From Corynespora cassiicola (lineage: Eukaryota > Ascomycota > Dothideomycetes > Pleosporales > Corynesporascaceae), in contig JAEUWY010000013.1 of assembly GCA_022059125.1 (NCBI GenBank), forward strand, positions 558,001 through 622,000: 64,000 nucleotides of DNA, in the 5' to 3' direction. This document shows positions 46,701 to 58,902 of this stretch, piece after piece. Position numbers and translations under genes: made by a program. How positions within the stretch are numbered: position 1 is the stretch's first letter; every line of letters starts with the position of its first letter. A model generated the notes under the pieces. The model did not search any database. It was not told the origin of the DNA and saw nothing but the letters and a program-made list of their open reading frames with translations.

Positions 46701-47745
46701 GCTTCTTTGACACCGCTCAAGCTCTGTGTGTAGATGTGGAACACCCAGATAAAGATGAATTACTTAGCAATATACATTTCTGCTTGGGTGCGATAGCTGC
46801 AGACACAAATGATCACGAGGCGAGCAGGCGTTACAAAGAATCATCGTTCGATTTACAGTACAAGATATCGCAAGAGATTGGTGTGCATGATGAACGGCTA
46901 GCTTTATCTTATAGTGAGCGTTCAATCTCGCGGATCCAGGATGGTCGACTGGACGAAGGCGTCTTGGATCTGAAGCGTGAAAGAGAGATCCGAGTGGCAC
47001 TTGGCACCTACGTTCCTCTCTCGAGGGAGGCTAACCTTGGCCTGGCATATCTATTGCAAGGCAATCTCAAAGAATGTGAGGACATTCTCGACGAAAGTCT
47101 CGAGACACGACAACAGGTGCTAGGAAAAAACGACAAAGAATCATTTCGGTAAGTACACAGACCCTTTTGACCCAAAGTCTCAATACTGTCTGGTTTTTTC
47201 TTTTTCTAAGCAAAGCTCATGCCAAAAAGGACAGGAAGGATACTGTATGCGCTTGGAAATCTACGTGCTGTGCAACAAAGGTTCGACGAAAGCTATTTGT
47301 GCCATCAACAAGCATATGAGCAGTTTCGCTCTACGATCGGGGATCGCAATCATCGAACCGCGGATATCGAGCATAAGCTTGCTGAACACCTCATACGGTT
47401 AAAAAGAAACGAGGATGCAATGTGAGTACCCCACTGGCGGGTTTACGAGCCTAGCCGACGAATGCGTCTCTGGTAAATACACTCAATAACTCATCATCAC
47501 ATAGCAATACCATCAACAACGCCCTAAAGACTTGGTCGCTTGACGCCGATGTCTATAAGCCGGAGCTTGCACGTACCACTTTTCTCAAAGCGAAATTCCT
47601 TCGGAGCCTTGGGAAAGAACAAAAGGCAAGTGTGGCATTGAAGGTAGCAAGCCGTCTGAGAAGGGAGATAACAAAGGAACGGAAGGATCCTAGCAGCCTC
47701 AAAACGGAGGACTTTGATGGTTTGGTGACTTTTTGGTCCAGATGA
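43743..47745 (+). CDS. NLR protein: SesB-like serine esterase, NB-ARC and TPR domains
   Basis: Nine exons (43743-43897, 43966-44182, 44235-44609, 44687-44861, 44908-44970, 45118-46603, 46663-47148, 47230-47421, 47505-47745) keep one frame and give about 1129 aa. Residues 50-310 are an alpha/beta-hydrolase of the kind at the N-terminus of fungal NLRs: ILLIPGVGTPPVDTW, the nucleophile elbow CHSIGG (Ser136) and FLSTPHAAP. The NB-ARC core has its P-loop at about 420-428 (GLGGIGKTE), Walker B LLIFDNADD near 514, ILITSRDP and GGIPLA near 599. From about 820 to the end are helical TPR-type repeats (RILYALGNLRAVQQRFDESY). Such proteins act in non-self recognition and regulated cell death. The elbow has Cys in place of the usual first Gly. 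The first exon is the least certain. Confidence 0.85.
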
Positions 47746-48888
47746 AAGCATAGGAACCTGACCGCAGCAGCTTGCCGTTCATTTCTCATTTTCCTTGAGA
47801 ACCAAATTGAAACAAGAAGCTGTTGGAACCAAAGCAGTTCTGTACCCTCTTATGAGAATATTAAAGTAATAGCTATGCTCGAAGTAGCCATTTTACCATT
47901 TCACTCTACAGCCAATCACCACACCCACCCACCAAACTCTCCAGAACCACGGCTCCATCCCACCCAAACAAGCCCGCCCGCCAACCTCACGCGTACCACG
48001 GTCCCGTCCCAACCCACCAAGACCCTCTCCTTGCCAAGCAAAGGAAAACGTCACCCACTTTCTCCTTTCCCCTTTGCACACACATCGCCATCACGCCACT
48101 CGAGAAGCATACGCGCGGCCCCCAAATCTCCAAATACGACATTTCCGTCCTCGGCTCGGGGCCAGACCGCAGTGGAGCGGAGCAGCGCCACGCTCTGGGC
48201 GGAGATTTGCGCTCGCGTCCTCGCCATCTCAGGGGCCGGGGGTTTGCTGAATGCATCACTCCTTTTGTCTTACCAAATGTTTTCCTCCCTATTTCCTACG
48301 TTTTAGTAAGGCATTTTCCAACATTGTGGTAAATCGACGCCAGGATCAATCTTCCAATAGTTGTTTTTAAAATTGTTTTGATTGTTTTGATTGTTTAACT
48401 TGATTGTGTGCCATTGCGCTGTCCTTCCAGTTCCAGCACAAGGTGGTATATCGCTTCTAAGATGCCCCTGGAAGTTCTCTAGGCCATCCCGTGATGGCTA
48501 GCCGGACCGGCTCTGTCTAAAAAAGGTATCGTGGTTCGCATCTCTTCGGTCTTGTTTATGCAAACGCCGGGGAAATGCTGGTGCATATCTCTCTTGCAAG
48601 ACGCTCTCTTTCTTTCGGCAAAGGGGAAAGAAGAAAAAATGGGAAAAGTAACTTAGTAAAATCGTAACGCTAGAAGAACAGTTCTTTTTGCAGAGACTGA
48701 ACGCTAGGAAGAATGATATGATGATGATGACCATGGGACATAACGCCGTGTTTTGTTGCTGCCAGACATGAAATGGAGGAAAAAAAGCCAAGATTTGTAC
48801 AGCAACCCCGGGGTATCATGCAATGTATGCAACGTCAGATGTTAGTCGTACAGATGAGAAAGGGAAAAGAAAGGGAAAACGAGTATTA
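47746..48888. other. Intergenic region at the right edge of the accessory stretch
   Basis: Both flanking genes end here (convergent). The sequence contains CCCACC-rich frames near 47900-48250 and T-rich sequence near 48360-48400. No gene supported. Confidence 0.4.
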
Positions 48889-50105
48889 TTAATGCACACG
48901 GTTCAGGCTCATGGAAGCCTTCTTGTCGTCTGATTTTGCCAAAGGCGCGGCTTTGGACTTTGCAGAGATGATGGCCGAAACGGCAAGGGTGATGAGGGTG
49001 AAGACCTCGGCGGAGGCGGCGCCGATTGCGAGGTAGAATGCGACTCCCTGGAGCATGGTGTTAGCGATTGAAAAAAAAAAAAAGGTTGACGAGAGGCTGC
49101 TGGTTGGGGCATGTTCCTTACCTGCTCTTCGCAGACAGCGCGGTACTGGAAGCGGCCGTTGCTCATGACGTTCCTGTTGGTGCAGGCGTACCGGCCCAGG
49201 CTGGCCTTGCTGGCCTTGTCCAGCAGGTTGAAGACAACCAGGGCCGTCACCCACAAGACGACGCCGAAGCTTCCGGCCACGATGCGGTAAATGTCGCGCG
49301 AGCGCATGGGGCGGCGGAACGAGCGAGTGAAGGATAGGGTCAGGATGGCGACCGAGGCCAGAAAGTTTGCGGCGGCGATGGCGAACAGAATCAGGGTCGG
49401 GGCCAGGTTGGTATGGGCGGGCCACGTCATGGGCAGCTCGCCGTTGCGCAGATCGAGGTACTTGTTGCCGCGGTAGATCTCCAGCGTGTGCACCAGCATG
49501 ATGACGACGGCGCCGCTCAGCACGATGATGAGCAGGCGCAGGGCGGACCGCAGGCGACTGAGCCAGTGTGGATTGTGGGCGGGCAGCATGTCGGGCGTCA
49601 TGGGGATCAGGGCGCTGGCCCGGTTGGGCAGTTTCTTGAAGACGTAGCCGCCGTAGTCCTCGGGCCTGGGGGTGAAGGGACGGCCGATGGGGCTCGAGAT
49701 GGTGTAGAGGGTGCCCTTCTTGGTGGACAGGGTGGAAAAGATGGTGGAGACGGGCGAGGGCGGGGCGTGGCGGTCGATGCGATCGTCGTCGTCGAGGAGG
49801 AGGAGGGGGTCGGGGGAATGCTGTGATCTCGTGGTGGTCGCGACGTAGGCACTCGCCATGATCCGCGGGTGGTCGTCCCCCAAGGCAGAGCTGTCGGGGC
49901 GGACGCTAAGAGTCGGCTGTCGCGTGCGGTCTCGCAGCGAGTGCAGGCGGAGGAGGTCACCGGGCGAGCGCGAGCGGCGGCGCTGCTGCAGAGTACTGTA
50001 CGAGTCCGAGGGGCCAGCGACGACGATGCGAGGCACGGGGACGGGAGCGTAGAGGGACGTGGAGGAGAGAGAGGCTTGGAGCAGCGAGCCCTGGGGAAAT
50101 GACAT
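48889..50105 (-). CDS. Four-transmembrane hypothetical membrane protein (380 aa)
   Basis: Two exons, 50105-49122 and 49047-48889. The intron has a long T tract before the acceptor. Residues 1-185 are Ser/Pro/Arg-rich and probably cytosolic and disordered. They are followed by four membrane helices: ALRLLIIVLSGAVVIMLVHTL near 195, APTLILFAIAAANFLASVAI near 240, IVAGSFGVVLWVTALVVFNLL near 285, and, after the intron, AFYLAIGAASAEVFTLITLA. A loop between helices 3 and 4 carries two cysteines (YACTNRN and AVCEEQ) that could form a disulfide. This layout is like the MARVEL-type or fungal four-TM proteins of ascomycetes, but I cannot name a family. Without splicing, the last helix would be out of frame. 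Confidence 0.78.
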
Positions 50106-53067
50106 CCTGCGGGTGCAGGGGACGGGCAGGCTTTAAGACCAAAGCAGAAGGCTGAGGCGTCCGAGCTCAGCACCTGGGCAGCCGTGGGCGATGGAAGTGG
50201 ACACGGTCGAAACTCACAACGGATGACGAAAGGTGTCAGAAACCCCCGGACTATTTGAATGCGCTGCAGTCCGCCCCGCCTTCTCTGCGCGTCCGATGCA
50301 TTGCACGCATTGCGGAGCCCAGCAGGCAGTCCCAGAGCTGGCCCATGGCGAGGTGTTTTGCGTAGACAGGACGGCGCACGTCGCGACCGCGTCCCAGTAG
50401 GGCTGTCCATGTCCCGATTCGTCCCAACTCGATTGGGACAGCGGCCGCTGCGCCCGCTGATTGGCCGCCTGTTTTGAAACTCCGCCCCGAGCCAGCCCAG
50501 AGGAGCCCACCGCACGTGCGGGCGACATGGCCGGTTCATGCTGGACTCCCTTCATCTGTAGCAGACGGCGTGCTTGTTTCGCCCGTCATGCGCCATCTGC
50601 CCAGCGTCCTGCGGTAGGCCCCAGCTATGCTGCCCGTATCGCTGCCTCTCCACATTTCATCCGCCCGCGGGCGAGCCACGCGTCGTGCTGTGCCAACCCA
50701 ATGACGTTCGTTCCAGCCCTTCTCTCTTTGTACATAGTGGCCGCCGTCTGGCCTGCGGGCCGAAACGGGCACACAGCGACGGCTCCGTCTCAGCCTGCCC
50801 GGGGCTGACCCGCTCGGCGCTGCAGCCAGGCACGCATCCTTAAAATAAAAAGACGCCAGACACCGCCTCTCGGAGCCTCGACAATCTCGCCAGGCAGCCA
50901 CCCTCTGCCCGCATTGTGTTGAGCGTGCCCACTAGAGCGTTGCCCTGGCCATTGCCGACGTCCTGGCGCATATTGACAAGCAAGCAAGCAAGCACCCACA
51001 CTCCACCCGTCTCCGCCCTTGTGCTAATCTGCACATCGCTTCCCCAAGCACGCCTGCAGCCCGCATCGGAATTCCAATCCGAGTTTCTGCCCTCGGAGCA
51101 CTGCGTCATACACCTACTGTCGTCCGACAATAACAGGTATTCCGACTTGACCCAATCGCCGCCGATCTGGCGTTCTTTGAAAACCTGCGACGGCACACCT
51201 GTTACAGCCCATGCACCTTGTGGACGGGGCGAGGGCGCAGCACGACTTCGGAAACGCAATATCTGTTGATCTGTAGGGTTCACAGCCACAGCTAACTGAC
51301 CGGTCCCATGGCCAACACCGTTGACGTCTGGAATGAGACGGTAATCTTCGAAAAATTACAATGACTAAGCATCGCCCATCTTATCGCGAACGAGGCGCAA
51401 CACCGTTGACAGTCAACGACACTCGACTTGGGACCAACACGACCAGCAGTGAAGCCAGCTATTCGACAGAAACAACGTGCCGTGTTCCTATTGCACTGTC
51501 CCCATCGTGAACGTATGACAGAAGCACCTTGTGAACACTAACTGCACTCGACGTCCCCTGAATATCATCACTTCTTTATCCACGCGGCAATGCCACCTCG
51601 ATGGGCCATTCTAGGTAATATTGTCATGTTGGGTGGTAATTCGCCGTCTATAGATCCTCTGGTACCCTTGTACATTGTGATGTGCTCGACTGTCCCCAAT
51701 CATTGTGATCACAAACGCGACACGCCATTCTCGGGGTTCCAACAGCGCAAATCACAGGCTATAAGTCGATCTCCATCTACTCGTCTCCTTTGCTGTACCC
51801 AGCCAGCATCCTAATGCGTTTTTCAAGCGGCGCGCCGCACTCGCCTCAGCCGCCTCAAAGAACTGGCCGGACCCAAATAATTGTGTTGCTCATTTGATTC
51901 CAACTGGAATACAATTCATGACTTTCGAAATTAACCTGCGGTCGTTTCCTGGTTGATGAAGCTGGATTTATCATAGAAAAGATTGAAGGAGTTCCGCCCT
52001 TTCATATCTGGGAGATATGGCTTCTATTCAGAAACTACAAGTGCTTCTAGTGTTCACAAGACTCCAGAAAAAATGGATAAGTATTACCTTCTCACATTAT
52101 GGCAGCTTGTATTATGATGAGGATGCACTATGATCGATAAAAGTTACTTTATCCAAAAAGGCAATGCCATCGACAGCATTCATCTGCTCTCAAACATACA
52201 CCATACACATAATCAACACAGCACTACCACAAGACAACAAAGTACCCATCCAAGGACCGTACGCAATGTAACAAAAAAAACAATACAGATCCTCAAGCCA
52301 ATCCATCTCCCCACCTGACCTCCCAATCCCACAAACCCGGCCCCCAACACTATCCCGCACAGCCCCCCTCCCGCACACCAAGCATCGCCACGGCACCACC
52401 GCCGCGCCACACATCGCGCATCGAACATGCAGCCTTGTTCCCACGACCCTCACCCTTCACATGACACGAGTATCCGCATCCCTCGCAACATGCTAACCTG
52501 CTTTCCCGTCCAGGCCTACGCCCCGCGACAAGACCCCATAACCCGCCTCTCCCAAGAACACCCACCCGCGGATAAACTACGCGTGACCCGTTGGAAATCC
52601 CCCCCAAGTTTGTTGGCGGGTGTGGTATGGCGGAATGGCATCCGTGATATCCGCGCAAAGACGGCAGGCGAGCAGGAGACGAGCGGCTTGGCGGGGGTGT
52701 TCGCGTGCTCGACGCCCGCCAGCCCGTCCTCCTCTCCAGTTCTTTGCTTGGGCTTGGCGGCGCGGAAAAGACGGCGAGGAGAGGGTTGGGCGATGATGGC
52801 ATTTGCATGCAGATGGACGTGGGGCTTGGATGGTGGCCGGGTCGCGGGGTAAAGGGCTCCGTGAACGGCGAGGCAGGGCTGTGACGGTCCATGGAGTAGA
52901 CTGGCAATTGGTACACGCCAAGTACATATGTCCACAGGCCCTGTAGTGTGTAAAGCATTGTTCCTATAGCATCGAATTCAAACCATCTGTTTGAGTACCT
53001 AATACGCACACCTCGCGTGCACCCCTCGCAACATCCTCACAACCTCGACGACGCCACAGCAAGCATC
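50106..53067. other. 3-kb region without a supported gene
   Basis: The first few hundred bases hold the promoter of the four-TM gene. The remainder has only overlapping, compositionally skewed frames on both strands. No domain, tRNA or repeat family was recognised. Confidence 0.4.
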
Positions 53068-56065
53068 TCACTCTCCTCCCTCACCCTCTATTGCCGCATC
53101 CACACATTTTGAAAACAACCCCTCAATGCCCGGAAACTTCTTTTCCGCCTCTCTCCTCTCCTCTTGCCAAACCTGTGCCTGCCTCCCCTCACACCGCACC
53201 ACCCAATCCACCAACGCAACAACCTCCTGCAACTCTCCCTGCACAGCCTTAACAGCCTCTTTATCCCCCTCCACCTCCCCGCTGACAACCTGCCCACACC
53301 TTGCCCATGCGACCGCCACCCCACCCACAACATCCCTCACATACCCCCCCTCCCCAATCCTCGGATGCCCATTCCGCACCACCGCCTGCAGCGCCCTCGC
53401 CGCGGCGTTCGAAAGCGGTGGATATGCCATCACAAACGGATCCCTCAGCACCGCGGCCAACAACGGAACCGCAAATTTTAGATGCTTGACCGACTCAATG
53501 CCTAACGCTTCCATGAGTAGCTCTAGATGTCCGACGAGCACCTGGGCCAACTTTGGATAGCTCGAAAAGGGCGCGTGATCCAGCGGCGCGAAAACCGTGT
53601 CGCGGACGAGTCGATCTAGCATCCTCTCTCCACCGACTTTTTGCTGGAGGTTGAGCAGGGCGGTGAAGGCGGGGGGGAGGAGGGTGACGGAGTCGGGTTC
53701 GGGGGTGAGGGTGGGGAGGAAGGTGAAGAGGGGCCAGAGAGCGTCTTGGAAGACGCCGTCGTAGCCCGTGCGGGAAAGGGTGTCCGGGGGGGCTGAGTGG
53801 ATGAGCATGGCGAGGAGATGGCAGCCCTTTGCCTTGTGGGGGATTTCTATGGCGGAGACTAGAGTGAGGATGGGTGGCACTAGGCGGCGGATGTTCTTGT
53901 TGATGTCTTCTGGGCCTAATGCTGAGATTGTCCATTCCAAGAATGTTATTACATGTGCATTTTCTGCCCTTTCCCATTCTGCCTGTTCTCCCGCCGCTTT
54001 TTTCGACACTGCTTTATTCTGTTGGAAGGCATTAGGAACGGTGCGTTCGAGGAAGTAGGTTGCTAAGCGGCGGGGAAGCTCACTGTTGGTAGCTGCTTTG
54101 ACCGCTTCGATGGCTGGGGCAGGGTCGGTGTTGCCGGGGTTGGCCAGCTGCCACTGCATGACGACGTCGAGCGCGCCCTTCATCCACGGGCCAGGCTTAG
54201 TTTTCAAGGCAGCAGCAAGCTGCTTGCCATTGACAATGGGATCGAACGTGTATGCCTCGAGGATTTCAAGTTTTTCGAGACGTCCGAGGAACGTCGAGTA
54301 GGAGCGGAGAAGGTCTAATCTGTGTAAGCGTACTTCGAGAAATCGGATGAAACAGCATGTCGGAAACGAGAAGATCCAATAACATACCTTGTCTTGACTC
54401 TTCGCCGCTACGGACATACTCATATACCAGAGAGAAAAAGATTTGTGTTCTCCAAGTTGCTCCCCATTCACGAATCTTCATTCCCAGAGTCTCCCTAGCA
54501 CACTCCTCCCGTTCTTGGCCCCTCCGAATCTGCTTGTAGCATTCGGCCACCATGCTGCGGATAGCTCCTCCATTCTTTAGAGAGAGAGCAATGACATCGG
54601 AAACTTTGTTGGGGGCCTTGAACCCTTCCCGTGCAACAAGGTAGGCGGCGTCAAACGGCTTGCCTTTGGGCCCAACAACAAGAGGAGCATCGGCCCAAGG
54701 CATCACAGTGGCACATATCCAAGCTAGATACTGCCGTTCCGCACTGTCAAGAAGAATCCTGGAAATACTCTCCAAGGATTCATTGTCCTCAGCTTGGAGA
54801 ACGGACTTGACAAAGTCGTATGCAGGACCGAAATGCTCAATATCTGGCTTGCTCTCCATATCTCGGGTCGGGTCGGTAAAGACGGTTTCGTAGAGGCCGA
54901 ATTGGTGAATCAAGGCCAAAGCTCTTCGAGGGTCAGGACCTTTGAGCATCTTTTCCAGCTCGATCCCAACCCTCTCGCGGCTAATCTTGATCTTGAGTAC
55001 TTCCTGGATGTCCTGGTTGGCCATTGCCTTTTCGGTCTCTGCGTCAATGGCGTAGTCGAGACGACTAGCGAACCTGATCAGCCGGAGCACGCGAAGTGGA
55101 TCATCCTTGAATGTCTGGTAGGGCTCCAGTGGGGTCCGAATGATCTTAGCTTTCATGTCGTCGAATCCACGGCCCGTAAAGTCCTCGATCTGGCAGTTGT
55201 GTAGATTGAAAAACATGGCATTCACCGTCGCATCACGACGCATGGCGTCCTCTTCGGGTGTGCCGAATTCCATTTGCGGATTGCGGCTGACCTCGTTGTA
55301 CGTCTCCTTTCGCAAATTGACGAGGTCAAGGTCGATGCCCATGATCTTGGTGGTGGCAGTCTCCAAGTTCTTGGACTTTTCCGGGTTTGCCTCAATCTTG
55401 TGCAGGCCTGGTGCGACCTTTCTGCTCTTTGCCTTGCCACCAGCCTGTGCATTCTCTTCTGATTTCTCTACCAAGCCGTGTTTCTCGGCATTGCCTGGGA
55501 TCTCGAGATAGTCGCGCATCTTGAGGCCAAAATGCTCGCCTGTCATTTTGTTGATGGCCAGGTCAATGTCGTGGCTGCCAACGCCCAACAGCTTGTCGCG
55601 CACCCACCCTCCGGTCCATCGTAGCACAATCTTCTCCTTGGCCAGCTCGTCCGGCACCTGGACTTCGGTCTGGGCGCCATCAGAGGCCGGCGTCTCGTCA
55701 ATGTAGGCGGCCACGTCCAGGAGCAGTTGGCGGAGTTTTGTTTCCTGCTCGGTGAGCTCCAGGGTGGTGGGGTTTGGTTCCGACTGGGAGGCCATGGTTC
55801 CGAAGGGATGTATCAGGCGAGGCGGCTGCGGCTCAGTTCGACGTCGTTTGGGACTTCTCTCTTCCGGCGGGTCAGACAATGGGGTTCTCTCCCTCGACAT
55901 GCGGGAGGAGAGGGAGGAGAGTGGGGCAGCACTGCGGAAGGACAGAGTTTTGGTGGTTGTGGTGGGGGCTGCAGGGGAGAGAGGCGGGGAGGGACAGTCA
56001 GGTCTGAGAAGGGCAGAAAATGTTCGCGGTGACCAAAGGCGGTAGGCACGAATCATCAAAGGCAT
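53068..56065 (-). CDS. CCA tRNA nucleotidyltransferase joined in frame to a Tti2-like domain
   Basis: Two exons, 56065-54388 and 54314-53068, give about 974 aa. Residues 95-635 are a class II CCA-adding enzyme: TGGWVRDKLLG near 151, the catalytic DIDLAI near 164, RRDATVNAMFFNL, and DDPLRVLRLIRFASRLDYAI near 320. After the intron, FLGRLEKLEILEAYTFDPIVNG and KPGPWMKGALDVVMQWQL complete it. With no stop, the frame continues from about 640 into a helical region (HVITFLEWTISALGPEDINK, LVPPILTLVSAIEIPHKAKG) like fungal Tti2, a partner of Tel2 and Tti1 in PIKK maturation. Splicing at the first CAG acceptor would instead stop translation early, so the downstream TTAG acceptor was used. The N-terminus has a mitochondrial-type presequence with two internal methionines that could give nuclear and cytosolic forms. 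Confidence 0.8.
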
Positions 56066-56423
56066 GCATATGAGTCAATCCGGGTGCCTGGGTGGACAGG
56101 GCCAATCGAGCAGACGCGGGGACGGCGGTGCAGCGTCGGGCAGTGAGAGGGCGTCTGGTCGGTGCAGGCCCCCAGGTAACGAGCGTGGCGCGCGGCGACA
56201 GCGTTGGTGATGGAGGTTTGGTGTTTGGTCCACTCACGAAGCTGAACGGCCGCATCGACCATCGTCACACCTGGCCACCACACCCCGAGCCTCTCAACGC
56301 CGCACGCGCCCCAGCACAGCTCCCTCCCGCCGGAGACACACTGCGAGTGCCAGAATACATGCCGGCATCCCCAGACGTTGCGCGCACAGCCGAATCCCCG
56401 TGGGCGCACCGCCCGAGCTTCCC
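56066..56423. promoter_or_regulatory. Bidirectional promoter between the CCA1-Tti2 gene and Trs85
   Basis: 358 bp separate two divergent start codons, so both housekeeping genes must share this GC-rich promoter. No TATA box is evident. Confidence 0.55.
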
Positions 56424-58902
56424 ATGACGCCGCTGCAAGATGCCACGCCGAAACCCCTCAAATATCCCGCCGACGTAGAGGCCTCGATGGCTCTCCCCAG
56501 GCAGCGCGGGTCGCCGCAAGCCTCGCTCTCCGACCTGCCCTACCGCCGCTCCAACCCGTCGCTGCACAAGCTGTTCGAGTCGACCGCTTCGATATCAGGC
56601 TCGCGCCCCAGCTCCGGCACCGCAACCCCAACCGCCCCCATCGTCCCTGGCTCTGCCTTTTCCCCCGGCTCGAGGTCCAGCGGCACCGGCACCCCGGGGG
56701 CGCTGCCACTGGGCCTCTCCGATGAGCACCGCACCCTGATCCAGCGCGCCTTCGTGCCCCACGTGGCCGTGCTTGCCGACGACCAAACCGAAGACCTAAT
56801 ACGCGGGAAGGGCCTGGAGGGGGGCCTGTTGCAATTGCTGCGGCCCTTTGGCGAGCTGGTCCCAGGAAAAGTCACCATTCGCGACAGCGTGGGCGCGAGC
56901 AAGAGCCACGAGGATTTTGGCGTGAGGTTCGTTGGAGTGAATGACGGCCTGGGCCTACCCACCGTGCCCGGGAGGACGTCAGATTTGCGCCTGGAGACAC
57001 CGAATGGGCAGCGTGATGGTTCAAGGGTGTCCTCGAGCTCTGTACGTCCGCGACGGACAGGAGGCGACGTTGCGCAGATTGAAGAGTTGGTGGACCGCCA
57101 TCTGCAGTACTCCGAGTTCAACACTCAGCACATGGTGGCCGACTATGTGAACCAGGGCGAGCCAGCGACGGCACACTCAGAGAATACATCCTCGCCATTC
57201 TACACCTTATACCTGAAGCGGTTACTGTCTGCCATGCCCATAGTACCCCACGAGACATTTGCTCATCCCGTCGCCGCCATCATCGCCGTCAACTCACGGA
57301 ACCCCGATCCAATAGAAGAGTTTAGAAGACTCTACAAGAGACACCACGATGGTGACCTTCGACTACCCCAGTGGGTGGAAAACGACTACTTGCGGTACTA
57401 TGTGCTCGTCCACGATGAAGAGACGGGCGACATTGCCAGATCTAATGCAACATTTGACGCCATGAAGCGCCACTTTGGACTACATTGCCATCTGCTGAGG
57501 CTCAAGAGCCAGCAATGCATAACTTCAGACGACGATAGCGTCCGCCTCCCCACCTGCGAGTGGATGTCTGCGGCAGAGGAACTTGCAGAGATCCAGAGGA
57601 GAGGTACAGGTCTACATTCTCTTTTCCCAATCGGCATACTAACATTTATTTGCAGAGACGGCAGACGACATTGAAGACCCTACTCCCTATATTCCAGACT
57701 CGGATATCACCGCCATCAGGACCTTTGTCCGCGAGCTCGTCGCCCAGTCCGTGGTACCCAACATGGAGCGCATGGTAGCTACATGGAACGAGCAGGTGCT
57801 CGCCCGCCGACGAGGTCTCTCCGGCCGCTTCATGTCGCTCTCCAAGCGCTGGACAGGCTTCGGCTCAGGCCGCAACAGCTCCTCACCCGTGCCCTCGTCA
57901 AACTCAAACTACGACTCCCTCCAAGGCTTCTACCGCCCAGACGCGGCCGAAGCCCTCATGCGCAAGCTCGCAGACTACTGCTTCATGCTGCGCGACTGGA
58001 AACTCGCCCTCTCCACCTACGACATCCTCCGCACCGACTTCAATAACGACAAGGCCTGGCGCCACTACGCTGGCGCCGCCGAAATGGCCGCCATGTCCGC
58101 CCTCATGTCCACGGGCCCGCTCTCGTCCAAATCCCGCACCGAGAACGTGGACGCGTGGATCGAGGCGGCGTCGTACAGCTACACGGACCGGCAGCGCAGC
58201 GCGGCGCCCTACTACGCGCTGCGCACCCTCGCCCTGAGCCTCGAGCTCCTCCGCCTCCGCGGCTTCTCCGCCGCAGACGACGCCGCCCGCTGGGCATCCC
58301 GCATCCTGGAATCGGGCCTCGTGGGTCCCGTCGGCAACGCCCTCTTCACCGAGCGCGTCTCGGCATGCTACGCCGTGCGCCCCGGCCTCGGCGCCTTCAA
58401 GCTAGGCTCCCGCCGCCGCAAGGCTGCCCTCTGGGCCGTCCTCGCGGCTGAGAACTGGTGGCGCCTCGACAAGGCCCTGCAAGCGGAGAAGTGCCTCGAC
58501 ACCGCCCTCGCCTTCTACGGCGCTCACGCAGAGGAACAGCTCCCCGCCGAGCGCACAGTCGAGCAGGTCGCTGCCCAGGGCCGCGAGAAGAGGGCCCTGC
58601 GCCTCCCGTTTCCCCAGATGCAGGCTTTCATCGATGAGCTCCGCCAGCAGATTATGGGGCTCAGGCTCACGAACAGGGGGTTCGATGGGGTGGGGGGTGC
58701 GGAGGGGGGAGATGACGAGGGAGGAGAGGGGCGAGAGGGGGAGGGCGGGTTGCAGGTTGAGGTTGCGACTGAGACGTTGGATGCGAGGTCTCCCCGCGCG
58801 CAGAGCCATCGGAAGAGCCTTATTGGGGCGTCGGCGCCTGGAATGGATGTTTTGAGTCCGGTGAGGGAGAGGGAGAGGGAGGGGGATGACAAGTTTGAGT
58901 AG
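56424..58902 (+). CDS. TRAPPIII complex subunit Trs85 (TRAPPC8 family)
   Basis: Two exons, 56424-57603 and 57656-58902, give about 808 aa. After a disordered Ser/Pro-rich N-terminus with LSDLPYRRSNPSLHKLF come the family landmarks: FVPHVAVLADDQTEDLIR, LLRPFGELVPGKVTIRDS, DFGVRFVG, SSPFYTLYLKRLL, PHETFAHPVAAIIAVNS, and, after the intron, IRTFVRELVAQSVVPNMER. The middle has YRPDAAEALMRKLADYCFMLRDWKLALSTYD and helical repeats. Trs85 is the subunit that defines TRAPPIII, which activates Ypt1/Rab1 at the phagophore and Golgi, so the gene serves autophagy and vesicle traffic. The C-terminus is a Gly/Glu-rich low-complexity tail encoded partly by GGGAGA repeats (58861-58878). The start is the ATG closest to the first conserved block. 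Confidence 0.9.

Noticed and set aside
49607..50539. Minus-strand 310-aa frame overlapping the four-TM gene
   Set aside because: It is a frame shadow of the real gene, extremely Pro/Arg/Ser-rich, with no initiation context or domain.
53126..53560. Plus-strand frames opposite the Tti2-like region
   Set aside because: Antisense shadows of the minus-strand coding sequence with Pro/Ser/Thr-rich composition.
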